From Staphylococcus americanisciuri (GTDB lineage: Bacteria; Bacillota; Bacilli; Staphylococcales; Staphylococcaceae), in the NCBI RefSeq assembly GCF_024814435.1, contig NZ_JANUXY010000001.1:310001-374000 (forward strand): a stretch of DNA of 64,000 bases, given 5' to 3'. The position numbers and the translations under genes are program-made. Of the stretch, positions 38,741 to 50,584 are shown in pieces. Below the pieces are notes generated by a model. The model was not told the DNA's origin. It did not search any database and saw only the letters and a list, made by a program, of their open reading frames with translations. How positions within the stretch are numbered: position 1 is the stretch's first letter; every line of letters starts with the position of its first letter.

Positions 38741-38923
38741 TAAAAAATTCTGTTGTGTCAGCTTGCAAGGCTAAGATGTAATGATGAAAAACGGTTAGAT
38801 TTTGAGCTGAGACACATAAGTTACTTTCATCACCAAATGATTACCCATACCGCACTGCAAAAGCGCACAATCACAATGGACTATATGCCAGAAGTACTTT
38901 CCACCACAAAAGTTGAACTGCCT
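38741..38923 (+). repeat. Dispersed repeat, copy 2, and surrounding relic sequence
   Basis: 38856-38882 is the reverse complement of the repeat at 25778-25805 (26 of 28 aligned bases). GTTAGATTTTGAGCTGA nearby resembles the leader of epeE. The 68-residue frame through it has no family look. The rest of the gap 38527-38740 is A+T rich and shows nothing. Confidence 0.5.
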
Positions 38924-38956
38924 AAAAAACTGGTGAGACACCATTATCTCACCAGT
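38924..38956 (-). terminator. Terminator of the alaS-ireB-ruvX-DUF1292 operon
   Basis: ACTGGTGAGA and TCTCACCAGT form a perfect 10-bp stem with an 8-base loop and six T on the minus strand, 12 bases after the stop of the DUF1292 gene. Confidence 0.93.
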
Positions 38957-38968
38957 TAATCTTTATGA

Positions 38969-39289
38969 TTATTCTTCTGTTTCATTGAAGTTAGTATTGA
39001 CTACTTCTTCAATCATATCCCATTCTTCTTCTGTTTCAATTGCCACGAAGCGACCACCATCACCTGATTCGTCTGGTTGATTAATCATTGGTACCAACTC
39101 AATCAAATCATCTTCGTCCGCTTGTGCACCTTCTTCAGCAAGAATCACATACTCCTTGTCAAAACCTGGATGATAGAATTCTAACATTTTACGGTATAAT
39201 ACTTCGTTACCTTCTTCATCATAAAGTGTTAATAATGCCTCATCACTGTTAATTTCTAATTCGTTAATTTTATGGTTTTCATTTGTCAT
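38969..39289 (-). CDS. DUF1292 family protein (YrzB-like)
   Basis: 106 residues, strongly acidic. [32 protein letters not shown] start and YVILAE are typical of DUF1292, a conserved Firmicute family of unknown role encoded after ruvX. It is 13 bases after ruvX and ends the alaS operon. Confidence 0.88.
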   Translation of the reverse strand: MTNENHKINELEINSDEALLTLYDEEGNEVLYRKMLEFYHPGFDKEYVILAEEGAQADEDDLIELVPMINQPDESGDGGRFVAIETEEEWDMIEEVVNTNFNETEE

Positions 39290-39302
39290 ATTTGCTCTCT
39301 CC

Positions 39303-39731
39303 TTAATTTAGTGAATCCAAATAGCCTTGTAAAATAAATACTGCAGCCATTTTGTCTATAACTTTCTTTCGTTTGGATCTTGAAACATCTGCTTCAAGTA
39401 ACGAGCGTTCTGCTGCCATTGTACTTAGACGTTCATCCCACATAACAATCTCTAATTGTGGCATGCGTTCAGCAAGCGCTTCTTTATAATGTAGTGATGC
39501 TTCGCCACGAAAGCCTATCGAATTGTTCATATTTTTCGGCAATCCGATAACGACGGTACCTACGCGTTCTCTATTAATAATGTCAATTAAGGTGTCTAAG
39601 CCGAGCTCATTTTGTTGTTCATTGATATGGAGTGTGTCTAACCCTTGTGCTGTCCAACCCATCATGTCACTAATCGCAACACCAACAGTCCTACTTCCGA
39701 CATCTAAACCAATAATTTTATGTTTAAGCAT
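39303..39731 (-). CDS. ruvX: Holliday junction resolvase-like RuvX/YqgF
   Basis: 142 residues. [17 protein letters not shown] is the RNase-H-like start with the catalytic Asp, [14 protein letters not shown] follows, and [12 protein letters not shown] holds acidic residues. Implicated in pre-16S rRNA 5' processing and possibly junction resolution. It overlaps ireB by eight bases. Confidence 0.94.
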   Translation of the reverse strand: MLKHKIIGLDVGSRTVGVAISDMMGWTAQGLDTLHINEQQNELGLDTLIDIINRERVGTVVIGLPKNMNNSIGFRGEASLHYKEALAERMPQLEIVMWDERLSTMAAERSLLEADVSRSKRKKVIDKMAAVFILQGYLDSLN

Positions 39732-39999
39732 TGTGTTCTGTATCGTCGTTGTGTTTTAAATAAAATGACACGAGCTCTTCCATAATATCGTCACGATCAA
39801 TGTGTCTGATTTGGTTTCTTGCTTCATTGTGACGCGGAATATACGCTGGGTCACCAGATAGAAGATATCCTACGATTTGATTAACCGCATTGTAACCCCT
39901 CTCTTCCAAAGTATGGTAGACATTATTAAGAACTGTTTCAACATTTGCTTTAGGGATTTCGTCATAGTTAAATTTCATTGTTTTATCAAAATTTGCCAT
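39724..39999 (-). CDS. IreB family regulatory phosphoprotein
   Basis: 91 residues, beginning [66 protein letters not shown] is nearly invariant in the family. In Enterococcus, IreB is phosphorylated by the PASTA kinase IreK on Thr near the N-terminus and affects cephalosporin resistance; Thr7 here is in place. ATG at 39999 (ten bases from AGGAG) or 40005 (four bases). Confidence 0.93.
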   Translation of the reverse strand: MANFDKTMKFNYDEIPKANVETVLNNVYHTLEERGYNAVNQIVGYLLSGDPAYIPRHNEARNQIRHIDRDDIMEELVSFYLKHNDDTEHNA

Positions 40000-40064
40000 T
40001 GTCATAACACTCCTTAAACCATAAATTGATTACTTCTTCTATTTTACATGAAAAGCATCTATTT

Positions 40065-42695
40065 TTATAATGATTTAATGTAACCTTCAACAAATTGTAA
40101 TGCTGCTGTTATCTGGCTTGGGTCTGTTCCACCACCCTGTGCCATGTCAGGACGACCGCCCCCTTTACCACCTACAATTGGCGCCATCTCTTTAATAATA
40201 TCCCCAGCTTTAACACGTTCATTGTATTGTTTCGGCACAGCTGCAACAAGTGATACTTTCCCACCAACGTCACTTGCTAAAACAATAATAGTATCTTGCA
40301 ACTTAGATTTGAAATCATCCATTGTCGTACGCATTGCTTTAGCATTATCTACTTCAACTTCAGTGATTAATACTGGTAAATCATTAATGCGTGTAACTTT
40401 ATCTTCAATATTACCCATTTTCAGTGCATTAATTTCTTTATTTTTCACTTCAATTGTTTGCTGTAATTCTTTTTCTTGTGCTTGTATATTTTTAACTTTT
40501 TCAAGGACTTGGTCATCCGCTTTGGCTTTTACCTGTGTTTTAATGGCGTTAAAACGCTCTAAATAACGTTCTAAATATACAAATGCTGCTTGTCCAGTGA
40601 CCGCTTCAATACGACGCACACCTGCACCTGTCCCCGATTCACTTGTAATCTTAAACAAACCAATTTCAGATGTGTTGTTGACATGTGTTCCACCACATAG
40701 CTCTATTGAAAATGGTTGCATATCCACGACGCGTACAACATCACCATATTTTTCACCAAATAATGCCATTGCGCCTTGTGCTTTTGCTTCATCGATTGGC
40801 ATTTCATTAATCGATACATTGATACTTTCCCATATTTTTTCATTTACAAGTTGCTCAACTACTTGCAACTCTTCTTGCGTCATTGCTGCAATATGTGAGA
40901 AGTCAAAACGCAAACGTTCACTATCCACTAATGAACCAGCTTGGTTAACATGACTACCTAACACTTCTTTCAGCGCTGCATGCAACAAGTGTGTCGCGCT
41001 ATGATTTTTCATAATTGCTTTACGTGACTTACTATCCACTGATGCAGTGACTTGTGCACCTTCTGACACTGTGCCAAACTTCACATAGCCTGTATGCAAG
41101 TTTTGACCATTAGGTGCTTTAATGACCTCACGCACTTCAATTTCAAAGTTATCGCTTGCTACAATGCCTCTATCCGCAACTTGCCCACCACTTACGGCAT
41201 AAAATGGTGTCTTGTCTAAAATAAAATGGATCGTTTGATCTGCATCGGCGTTTGTAACACGTTTGCCTTCAAAGATAATGTCTGTAATTCTTGCTTCTGT
41301 TTCAAACTGTTCATAACCGACAAATTCACTTTGGGTGTCAATTTGTTTCAATACTTCACTTTGTACTTGCATAGACTGATTATTTTGACGTGCTTCACGT
41401 GCGCGCTTACGCTGAGCTTCCATATGGGCTTCAAAGCCAGCCATGTCAATCGAAAGTCCTTCATTTTCGGTAATTTCTTGCGTTAATTCAATAGGAAAAC
41501 CATACGTATCATACAGTTTGAATGCATCTTCACCTGCAATTATGCCATCTTGTCCTTTTGAACGTTCAATTAAGTCATTTAGAATCGTCAAGCCTTCTTC
41601 TAATGTCTCATGGAAACGTGCTTCTTCTGATTTAATCACACGCGCAATAAAGTCTTGATTTTCTTTTACATTTGGATAATATGGTTCCATAATATCCGCA
41701 ACAATTTCCACTAAACGATACATAAACGGTTCGTTAATATTCAACGTTTGGCTAAAACGTACCGCACGACGTAACAAACGACGCAATACATAACCGCGAC
41801 CTTCATTGGCTGGTAAAGCTCCATCTGAAATCGCAAAAGCTATTGTACGGATATGGTCTGCAATCACTTTAAATGCGACATCATCTTGCGCATTTTTTAA
41901 ATATGTTTTGCCTGAAATTTTTTCGATTTCATGCATAATTGGCATAAATAAATCCGTTTCATAGTTCGTGCGTACGTTTTGTGAAATTGAGGCCATACGC
42001 TCCAGCCCCATGCCGGTATCAATATTTTTACTTGGTAGCGGTGTATAGCTGTGATCTTTGTTATGATTAAATTCACTAAATACTAAGTTCCACACTTCAA
42101 GGTAGCGTTCATTTTCGCCACCTGGATACATTTCTTCAGCTGGATCATCCACGCCATATGCCTCACCACGATCGTAAAAAATCTCAGTATTGGGTCCAGA
42201 TGGTCCTTCACCAATATCCCAGAAGTTACCTTCAATACGAATAATGCGATCTTCAGATAATCCGATATGATCATGCCAGAAATCGTATGCTTCCATATCT
42301 TCTGGATGAATTGTCACATAGAGTTTTTCAGGTTCCATAGCCATCCATTTATCACTCGTCAAAAATTCCCATGCAAACTCAATCGCTTCACGTTTGAAGT
42401 AATCACCAATTGAGAAGTTCCCAAGCATTTCAAAAAACGTATGGTGACGCGCTGTAAAACCTACATTCTCAATGTCATTTGTACGAATTGATTTTTGTGC
42501 ATTGACAATACGTGGTTTTTTCGGAATTTCACGCCCATCAAAATATTTTTTGAGTGTTGCGACACCTGAGTTAATCCATAGTAATGTATCGTCGTCAATC
42601 GGGACTAACGGTGCAGAAGGTTCGACCATATGTCCTTTTTCAACAAAATAATCCAAATACATTTGTCGTATTTCACTAGCTTTCAAATTTTTCAT
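40065..42695 (-). CDS. alaS: Alanine-tRNA ligase
   Basis: 876 residues, full length. The class II catalytic core begins [17 protein letters not shown]. The editing domain has [12 protein letters not shown] and CGGTHV zinc motifs, and a C-terminal C-Ala domain with [15 protein letters not shown] follows. The start at 42695 has GGAG eight bases upstream; the 41-codon extension to 42818 runs through the T-box terminator and is not real. First gene of alaS-ireB-ruvX-DUF1292. Confidence 0.98.
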   Translation of the reverse strand: MKNLKASEIRQMYLDYFVEKGHMVEPSAPLVPIDDDTLLWINSGVATLKKYFDGREIPKKPRIVNAQKSIRTNDIENVGFTARHHTFFEMLGNFSIGDYFKREAIEFAWEFLTSDKWMAMEPEKLYVTIHPEDMEAYDFWHDHIGLSEDRIIRIEGNFWDIGEGPSGPNTEIFYDRGEAYGVDDPAEEMYPGGENERYLEVWNLVFSEFNHNKDHSYTPLPSKNIDTGMGLERMASISQNVRTNYETDLFMPIMHEIEKISGKTYLKNAQDDVAFKVIADHIRTIAFAISDGALPANEGRGYVLRRLLRRAVRFSQTLNINEPFMYRLVEIVADIMEPYYPNVKENQDFIARVIKSEEARFHETLEEGLTILNDLIERSKGQDGIIAGEDAFKLYDTYGFPIELTQEITENEGLSIDMAGFEAHMEAQRKRAREARQNNQSMQVQSEVLKQIDTQSEFVGYEQFETEARITDIIFEGKRVTNADADQTIHFILDKTPFYAVSGGQVADRGIVASDNFEIEVREVIKAPNGQNLHTGYVKFGTVSEGAQVTASVDSKSRKAIMKNHSATHLLHAALKEVLGSHVNQAGSLVDSERLRFDFSHIAAMTQEELQVVEQLVNEKIWESINVSINEMPIDEAKAQGAMALFGEKYGDVVRVVDMQPFSIELCGGTHVNNTSEIGLFKITSESGTGAGVRRIEAVTGQAAFVYLERYLERFNAIKTQVKAKADDQVLEKVKNIQAQEKELQQTIEVKNKEINALKMGNIEDKVTRINDLPVLITEVEVDNAKAMRTTMDDFKSKLQDTIIVLASDVGGKVSLVAAVPKQYNERVKAGDIIKEMAPIVGGKGGGRPDMAQGGGTDPSQITAALQFVEGYIKSL

Positions 42696-42731
42696 TATGT
42701 CAACTCCCTTATTATCTTCGTCAAACAAAAA

Positions 42732-42922
42732 GACACTCGTCTCATCAAAGGGACGAATGTCTCGCGGTACCACCCTAGTTATAGCCATCTTGACTATCAC
42801 TCTATCTTTACTATTCAACTATGCGCATAGTAGCATTCAATGCGATGACTCGTATCTCTCAGCACCGATACGTCTCTGTAAAAGCCATCAATCATTTACT
42901 CGGTTATCCGCTTTTCTTTAAC
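42732..42922 (-). ncRNA. T-box leader of alaS
   Basis: The minus strand has the T-box sequence AGGGTGGTACCGCG (42763-42776). The terminator GACATTCGTC/GACGAGTGTC (42732-42761) with TTTTTG follows. Upstream is the Stem I region with AGAGA and AGTCATCG-like conserved parts. A candidate specifier is GCT (Ala) in GAATGCTACTATG. Uncharged tRNA-Ala should allow read-through into alaS. Confidence 0.92.
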
Positions 42923-42928
42923 AATGTG

Positions 42929-42958
42929 ATTATATAAAAAGAACTTAGCTTTTGTCAA
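42929..42958 (-). promoter_or_regulatory. alaS promoter overlapping the end of recD2
   Basis: TTGACA (42953-42958) and TATAAT (42929-42934) on the minus strand are 18 bases apart. The -35 lies inside the last codons of recD2. Confidence 0.82.
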
Positions 42959-45341
42959 TTTCTAGAAAGTCATACGGCGTTGTTTCACCCATATTAATCA
43001 TCGGGTTAACTTGGTACATCGTTGCTTCTGTTAACACAAAATTATTATCAACTGTTATGTCAGAGTGGTCTGTTGGATCGATTCCCTTGAAGTAAGTTAT
43101 CAAAAAAGTTAGCAACTGGGTCAAGCGTGTTTGTCCAAGTGTATGTAAGCCTATATTAAACGCTTCTGCGTCGCCTAAAAAGACTAAGGATTGTTTGGCA
43201 CGTGTAAGCCCCGTATATAATATAGGTTTTTGTAACATACGATAATATTGTTTCACTATTGGCATGATGACTATTGGAAATTCTGAACCTTGTGATTTGT
43301 GAATGGACGTGCAGTAAGCATGAGTCAGCTCCATCAAATCTGAACGCATATAAGTTATCTCATTGCCTTCAAAGTCCACAATCACGATATCTTTATTTAA
43401 AGCGTTCTCTTTCGCCCAAAAGATTCCCACAATCTCGCCAATATCTCCATTAAAGACGTTATCATCCGGTCTGTTCACCAATTGCAAGACTTTATCACCG
43501 TTTCTAAAAATGACATCTCCAAAGAGCATTTCTCGGTGATCATCATCTTCTTTAGGATTCAATATCCCTTGTAGCACTTGATTAAGCTTTTGTATCCCTG
43601 CACTCCCGCGATACATCGGTGCCAATACTTGAATGTCTGCCATCGTATATCCTTTTTGAACGGCATTTGTTACAACTTTATCGACAATTTCGGGAATTTG
43701 ATGTGTTTGGCATGGAATGAATGATCGGTCATGATAACGCTTCGTAATATCTACTTCTTCTCCTAATTTCATACGATGTGCTAAATCAATAATACTTGAA
43801 CCATCTTGTTGACGATACACTTCTGTTAGATTAACACGTGGCAACACATCTGCATCAATCAAATCTTTAAATACTTGACCAGGCCCAACAGATGGCAACT
43901 GATCTTCATCACCCACAAGCACTACTTGTGCATCAACAGGCACGGCGTTCATAAATTGATGAAACAGCCATGTATCAACCATTGACATTTCATCCACGAT
44001 AATTAAGCGTGCTTCTATCTCATGTTCCAACAGTTGATCGGGTTTCGTTTCTTGGTTCCACCCAATTAGTCGATGAACGGTCAAGGCTTCTAATCCTGTC
44101 GACTCACTCAGCCGCTTAGACGCACGACCTGTCGGAGCAGCCAGTGCCACCGGAAACGCATCATCTTCGCCATAATCATCATAATCCAATGACAAGCCAT
44201 GCATTTCGGCATACAGTTGGACAATCCCTTTGATAACAGTCGTTTTACCAGTGCCTGGTCCTCCTGTCAATAGCATAACTTTATTTTGCAATGCACACTC
44301 TAATGCTTCTTTTTGTGAAGTTGCATAGCTCACATCATTCATTTCTTCAATTTCACCAATATGCAGTTGGATGTCCGATAAGTCAAATTTAGTTAACGAC
44401 TTTTTATCGCTTGAGACTTTAAAAAGATTCTGTGTACTTTTTAATTCAGAATAATACAAGCTTGGAAGTGCAACAATATCGTCCATTACAATGAGTTTTT
44501 GTTCTTCTACCAATTGCATAATACACGCTTGCATTGCTGCTTCATCGATAGTTTCAGTCATATTTTTAGACAACAAGTCAATCGCGGCATTGATTAACGC
44601 TTCTACCGGTAAATAAGTATGACCATTTTTGATACATGTTTCTTCTACTACATAAAGAATTCCCGCTTTTAAGCGATCTTGATGCAGTGGGTGAATACCA
44701 AGTTGTTGGGCTAACTGATCCGCTTTTTGAAAACCTACACCTTTGATATCATGCACCAGCTGGTAAGGATTGTTGTCCAACACGTTCAAGGTGTCTGATT
44801 GATAAAACTTATAAATATCCATGGCAAGTTTTGAACCAAATCCCAGCTCGTTCAAGCGAATCATAATTTGTTCACTCTCTTGATTCTGATAGACCTGCTG
44901 TGCAATTTGTTCTTGTTTGTCTTTTGACAGCTTAGGCACTTGAGACAGACACGTTTCATCATTTAAGATTTGATGTATTGCATCTTCCCCCAAGGTATTT
45001 ACAATTGCCTCAGCCGTTTTGATGCCTACCCCTTTAAATAGGTCACTAGACAAATATGCTATCACGGCATCTTTTGTTTGAGGAATCTCTTTTTGAAATG
45101 TCTCAGCCTTCAATTGTTTGCCATAACGTGCGTGTTCAACAACATAGCCCTTAAATGTGTACGTTTCATCTTCAACAATATCTGGAAAATACCCAACGAT
45201 TGTTGCCTCATCTTCAAAATCTCCATTCGTATCATTTACGTCTACTTTTAATACGGTATAGAAGTTATCGTCATTTTGGAAAAGGATACGTGCAACGTCA
45301 CCTTTAATATAGGTGCTATCTAATAGCGTTGGGTTTTCCAT
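42945..45341 (-). CDS. recD2: RecD2 DNA helicase
   Basis: 798 residues. An N-terminal OB and helix-hairpin-helix part (GVGIKTAEAIVNTLG, GVGFQKADQLAQQLG) precedes the SF1 helicase with Walker A LTGGPGTGKTTVIK, VDEMSMVD, GDEDQLPSVGPG and TSIHKSQGSEF. RecD2 is a 5'-3' helicase of bacteria lacking RecBC and is linked to replication-fork repair. Two bases after the TPR gene. Confidence 0.95.
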   Translation of the reverse strand: MENPTLLDSTYIKGDVARILFQNDDNFYTVLKVDVNDTNGDFEDEATIVGYFPDIVEDETYTFKGYVVEHARYGKQLKAETFQKEIPQTKDAVIAYLSSDLFKGVGIKTAEAIVNTLGEDAIHQILNDETCLSQVPKLSKDKQEQIAQQVYQNQESEQIMIRLNELGFGSKLAMDIYKFYQSDTLNVLDNNPYQLVHDIKGVGFQKADQLAQQLGIHPLHQDRLKAGILYVVEETCIKNGHTYLPVEALINAAIDLLSKNMTETIDEAAMQACIMQLVEEQKLIVMDDIVALPSLYYSELKSTQNLFKVSSDKKSLTKFDLSDIQLHIGEIEEMNDVSYATSQKEALECALQNKVMLLTGGPGTGKTTVIKGIVQLYAEMHGLSLDYDDYGEDDAFPVALAAPTGRASKRLSESTGLEALTVHRLIGWNQETKPDQLLEHEIEARLIIVDEMSMVDTWLFHQFMNAVPVDAQVVLVGDEDQLPSVGPGQVFKDLIDADVLPRVNLTEVYRQQDGSSIIDLAHRMKLGEEVDITKRYHDRSFIPCQTHQIPEIVDKVVTNAVQKGYTMADIQVLAPMYRGSAGIQKLNQVLQGILNPKEDDDHREMLFGDVIFRNGDKVLQLVNRPDDNVFNGDIGEIVGIFWAKENALNKDIVIVDFEGNEITYMRSDLMELTHAYCTSIHKSQGSEFPIVIMPIVKQYYRMLQKPILYTGLTRAKQSLVFLGDAEAFNIGLHTLGQTRLTQLLTFLITYFKGIDPTDHSDITVDNNFVLTEATMYQVNPMINMGETTPYDFLEIDKS

Positions 45342-45343
45342 AG

Positions 45344-46018
45344 TTATCCCTCCTCTTCTCGTTGAATCATCGTAAATGTTTTAATGGCATGATGGCTCAA
45401 CATATGTGAATCATCCATGTCAATGGCACATTCAAAGCCTTGAATCGCTGCATTGATATCTTCATTCAGCATGTATTGCGCAAGGGTTAAATTATATTGT
45501 GCATCAGCATGCTTTGAATCTTTTGTAAGAATGCGTTGCAGTAAAGGTATCGCTTGATCAAACATCTCATGTTCACACAATAATAATGCATATTGAAATT
45601 GTGCTTCTAGGTCTTCAAATGCTGTATCCATTTCTGATGCACGCATGAGAAACGGTAATGCTTTATCTTTTGCATCTAATTGTACAAACGACATCCCTAG
45701 CATAAAATAAACATCTTTTGTTTCTAACTGTTTTTTTATTGCCGTTTGATATAATTTAATCGCTTCTTGAAAACGTCCTTCATTAAAATAAACATTTGCT
45801 AAATTATAGAAAACGACACCATTATCTGGTTGTATCGCAATAGCACGTTGAAAAAAACGTTCTGCCTTTTCAATCTCGCCCGCTTCTGCCAACAAAATGC
45901 CTGAATTGATATAGTTTTCTACTTCTTCAGGCGCTGCTTCAATATTGTCAAAACAAGCTTGTAATGCTTTTTCAAACTGTCCTTGCTTAATCAATCTATG
46001 TATTTGTTCTTGTTCCAT
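45344..46018 (-). CDS. TPR repeat protein (YrrB-like)
   Basis: 224 residues made of about six tetratricopeptide repeats (GILLAEAGEIEKAERFFQRA, NLANVYFNEGRFQEAIKLYQ). No signal or membrane segment. In Firmicutes this gene is commonly between mnmA and recD2. Probably a scaffold; partner unknown. Confidence 0.85.
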   Translation of the reverse strand: MEQEQIHRLIKQGQFEKALQACFDNIEAAPEEVENYINSGILLAEAGEIEKAERFFQRAIAIQPDNGVVFYNLANVYFNEGRFQEAIKLYQTAIKKQLETKDVYFMLGMSFVQLDAKDKALPFLMRASEMDTAFEDLEAQFQYALLLCEHEMFDQAIPLLQRILTKDSKHADAQYNLTLAQYMLNEDINAAIQGFECAIDMDDSHMLSHHAIKTFTMIQREEEG

Positions 46019-46095
46019 TATTGTCTCACCTTTAAGTTACTATTGTTATTAATCTGCTTAGTGTTCATTGTACATCAAAAACGATCATAACTAAA

Positions 46096-46150
46096 ATAGG
46101 GGTCAGTAGAAATTTCTTTAAGTAATCAAGAAAGTTCATACCACCCCTAT
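46096..46150 (-). terminator. Hairpin after mnmA
   Basis: ATAGGGGT and ACCCCTAT pair, with an inner TTTCTT/AAGAAA stem; ATTTTAG follows on the minus strand. Confidence 0.6.
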
Positions 46151-46166
46151 ACATTACAATTTGCTT

Positions 46167-48424
<2,258 letters not shown>

Positions 48425-48633
48425 TCTACGACAGTCCTTTCCTCTAATCAATGCTCCTATTTTAGCATTGCCTTTTTTATTTTACTAGTAGTCTGTTTAC
48501 CGTACATCGCTAATTAATAATTCTATTGTATGACGAATAACATTTAACTGCAATGAAACCTACGTAAGCAACTTGAGCGCCTATCAATTCAACAAGTGCT
48601 ATACTAACGTCAGAAAAGGAGTGTAGGTACATC

Positions 48634-49641
48634 ATGAAACAAATTCGTTATTCTGCATTGAACCTCGTTCCCATTAGAGAAGGTTCCAACGAGCGTGGTG
48701 CCATTGATGAAATGGTCACATTGGCACAAACTTTAGAAAAGTTATCATATGAAAGATATTGGATTGCAGAACACCACAATGCACCTAATCTCGTTAGTTC
48801 TGCAACAGTCATACTGATTCAACATGCGTTATCACACACGAAAAATCTGCGCATTGGCTCAGGTGGTATTATGTTACCCAACCATGCCCCACTAGTCGTT
48901 GCCGAACAGTTCGGTACACTTCAAACGATTTACGGAGATAGACTAGATTTAGGTCTGGGGCGCGCACCTGGCACAGACATGGCAACAGCCAACGCATTAC
49001 GCAGAAATCAGCATGACGGTGTCTATCAATTCTCAGATGAAGTATCACAACTGATTCAATACTTTGGTTCCGATACCAAGCAAGGATACGTTAAAGCAAT
49101 TCCTGCTGTCGGTACAGAAGTGCCATTATATATACTAGGCTCTTCCACAGACTCAGCACATCTTGCTGCACGCAAAGGATTGCCTTATGTATTTGCAGGC
49201 CACTTTGCGCCACAACAAATGAAGGACGCCTTGCAAATCTATCGTGAGTTATTTGAGCCATCAGAATTTCTTTCTGAGCCATACATCATGGTTTGTTTAA
49301 ACGTTGTCATGGCTGATACAAATGATGAAGCAATGCATTTAGTCACAACGCAGTCACAGATGTTTACAAGCATTATGAAAGGACGCATGCAAAAAATGCA
49401 ACCGCCTGTGCACGATATTCATAGCGTTCTATCACCTCAAGAAGTGGCTATGACCGACGCACGTATTCAGCAGTCATTAGTCGGTGATAAAACAACCGTT
49501 AAGCAACAAATTCGTGACTTCATTCGCTATTATGGTGAAATAGATGAAATAATGAATGTGAGCTATATCTATGACACTGACAAACAAGCGCAGTCGTATC
49601 AATATTTTAAAGAAGTCATTGATGAATGGAATCACGCATAA
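48634..49641 (+). CDS. LLM-class flavin-dependent oxidoreductase
   Basis: 335 residues, bacterial luciferase-like fold. ALNLVPIREGSN, ERYWIAEHHNAPNLVSSATVILI, RIGSGGIMLPNHAPLVVAEQFGTLQ and DLGLGRAPGTD are the family blocks. Substrate unknown; these enzymes use FMNH2 from a partner reductase. Monocistronic on the plus strand with its own terminator; ribosome site AAGGAGTG. Confidence 0.9.
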   Translation: MKQIRYSALNLVPIREGSNERGAIDEMVTLAQTLEKLSYERYWIAEHHNAPNLVSSATVILIQHALSHTKNLRIGSGGIMLPNHAPLVVAEQFGTLQTIYGDRLDLGLGRAPGTDMATANALRRNQHDGVYQFSDEVSQLIQYFGSDTKQGYVKAIPAVGTEVPLYILGSSTDSAHLAARKGLPYVFAGHFAPQQMKDALQIYRELFEPSEFLSEPYIMVCLNVVMADTNDEAMHLVTTQSQMFTSIMKGRMQKMQPPVHDIHSVLSPQEVAMTDARIQQSLVGDKTTVKQQIRDFIRYYGEIDEIMNVSYIYDTDKQAQSYQYFKEVIDEWNHA

Positions 49642-49646
49642 TTGTA

Positions 49647-49688
49647 AAAAGCTTCCTTGACTGATTACAATATCAGCAGGAAGCTTTT
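49647..49688. terminator. Bidirectional terminator after the oxidoreductase
   Basis: AAAAGCTTCCT and AGGAAGCTTTT pair over 11 bp, extended by CTGAT/ATCAG. Confidence 0.88.
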
Positions 49689-49750
49689 TACACAAAAAAA
49701 CAGCAGACACTCAAATAGAGTACCCACCGTCCACATTAATATAGCGAAAA

Positions 49751-49942
49751 TTATTTGTTGCCTTTTAATTTGTCAATTGCTTCAGTTGCTTTATCTTTAA
49801 CGTTTTCAACAACTTCTTTTACTTTACCAGCTGCTTTATCTTGTTTACCTTCAGCTTCTAATTGTTTGTCGTCAGTTACGTTACCAACTGTTTCTTTTAC
49901 ATTACCTTTTACTTGATCGAATTTGCTTTCTGCGTTTGACAT
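49751..49942 (-). CDS. CsbD family stress protein
   Basis: 63 residues, highly charged helix. [37 protein letters not shown] is the CsbD motif. The family is sigma-B-linked in Bacillus; role unknown. ATG at 49942 is eight bases from AGGAGG; ATG 49948 is too close. Confidence 0.9.
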   Translation of the reverse strand: MSNAESKFDQVKGNVKETVGNVTDDKQLEAEGKQDKAAGKVKEVVENVKDKATEAIDKLKGNK

Positions 49943-50034
49943 ATTCATTACCTCCTAAATGTACTTACAAATTAATTATACCCATATACAATCATTTATA
50001 AACATATATGCTCAAATTTTTTGCCTCAATTAAG

Positions 50035-50454
50035 TTAAATATAGAACATATAGCCTTCTAAATTTGCAGAATCATTGTATGCTGCTAATGAATGTAAAGT
50101 GGTATGGTCTAATACATCTTTGACAGCATCACGCATGCGTAACCACAGCTGTTGTTGCGCAGGTGGTTCAGACTCAAGACGCTCTACAATTGTTAAAGGG
50201 CCCTCAAGTAAGCGAATAATATCACCAGCAGTTATTTCTTCTGATGGCATGTTCAATTCATAGCCACCTTTTGCACCACGAACGCTTCGAATAAGCCCTG
50301 AATTACGCAATGGGCCAACGAGTTGTTCAAGATATAAGTCACTGAGCCCATTCTCTTCAGCAATTGTTTTTAATGAGACACAACCTGTACCTTCCCTCTT
50401 TGCCAAAGCAATCATCAATGTTAAGCCATATCGGCCTTTAGTCGATATTTTCAT
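50035..50454 (-). CDS. cymR: Cysteine metabolism repressor CymR (Rrf2 family)
   Basis: 139 residues. MKISTKGRYGLTLMIALAKR and LVGPLRNSGLIRSVRGAKGGY form the winged helix. Cys25 is kept, the redox-reactive Cys described in S. aureus CymR; the three IscR-type cluster Cys are absent. CymR with CysK represses cysteine-uptake and synthesis genes. It lies divergent from rarA. Confidence 0.94.
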   Translation of the reverse strand: MKISTKGRYGLTLMIALAKREGTGCVSLKTIAEENGLSDLYLEQLVGPLRNSGLIRSVRGAKGGYELNMPSEEITAGDIIRLLEGPLTIVERLESEPPAQQQLWLRMRDAVKDVLDHTTLHSLAAYNDSANLEGYMFYI

Positions 50455-50484
50455 TAAATCATCTCACCTATCCATCCTATTTGC

Positions 50485-50513
50485 TTACAATTTTTCACTA
50501 TTTATATTATTAT
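50485..50513 (+). promoter_or_regulatory. Predicted rarA promoter
   Basis: TTACAA (50485-50490), 17 bases, TATTAT (50508-50513). Confidence 0.6.
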
Positions 50514-50537
50514 AATACCATTGCGAAAAGAGTACAA
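50509..50537 (-). promoter_or_regulatory. Predicted cymR promoter
   Basis: TTGTAC (50532-50537), 17 bases, TATAAT (50509-50514) on the minus strand. Its -10 coincides with the rarA -10, and GAGTA/TACTC arms flank the -35. Confidence 0.68.
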
Positions 50538-50584
50538 ATAATACTCGACTAAAACACTCAAAACTACTGTTAGGAGGTTATTTC

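Noticed and set aside
38753-38959. 68-codon plus-strand frame
   Set aside because: It runs through a repeat and the terminator of the operon on the other strand, with no family resemblance or ribosome site.
42697-42921. Plus-strand frames across the alaS leader
   Set aside because: The region is a T-box RNA on the minus strand.
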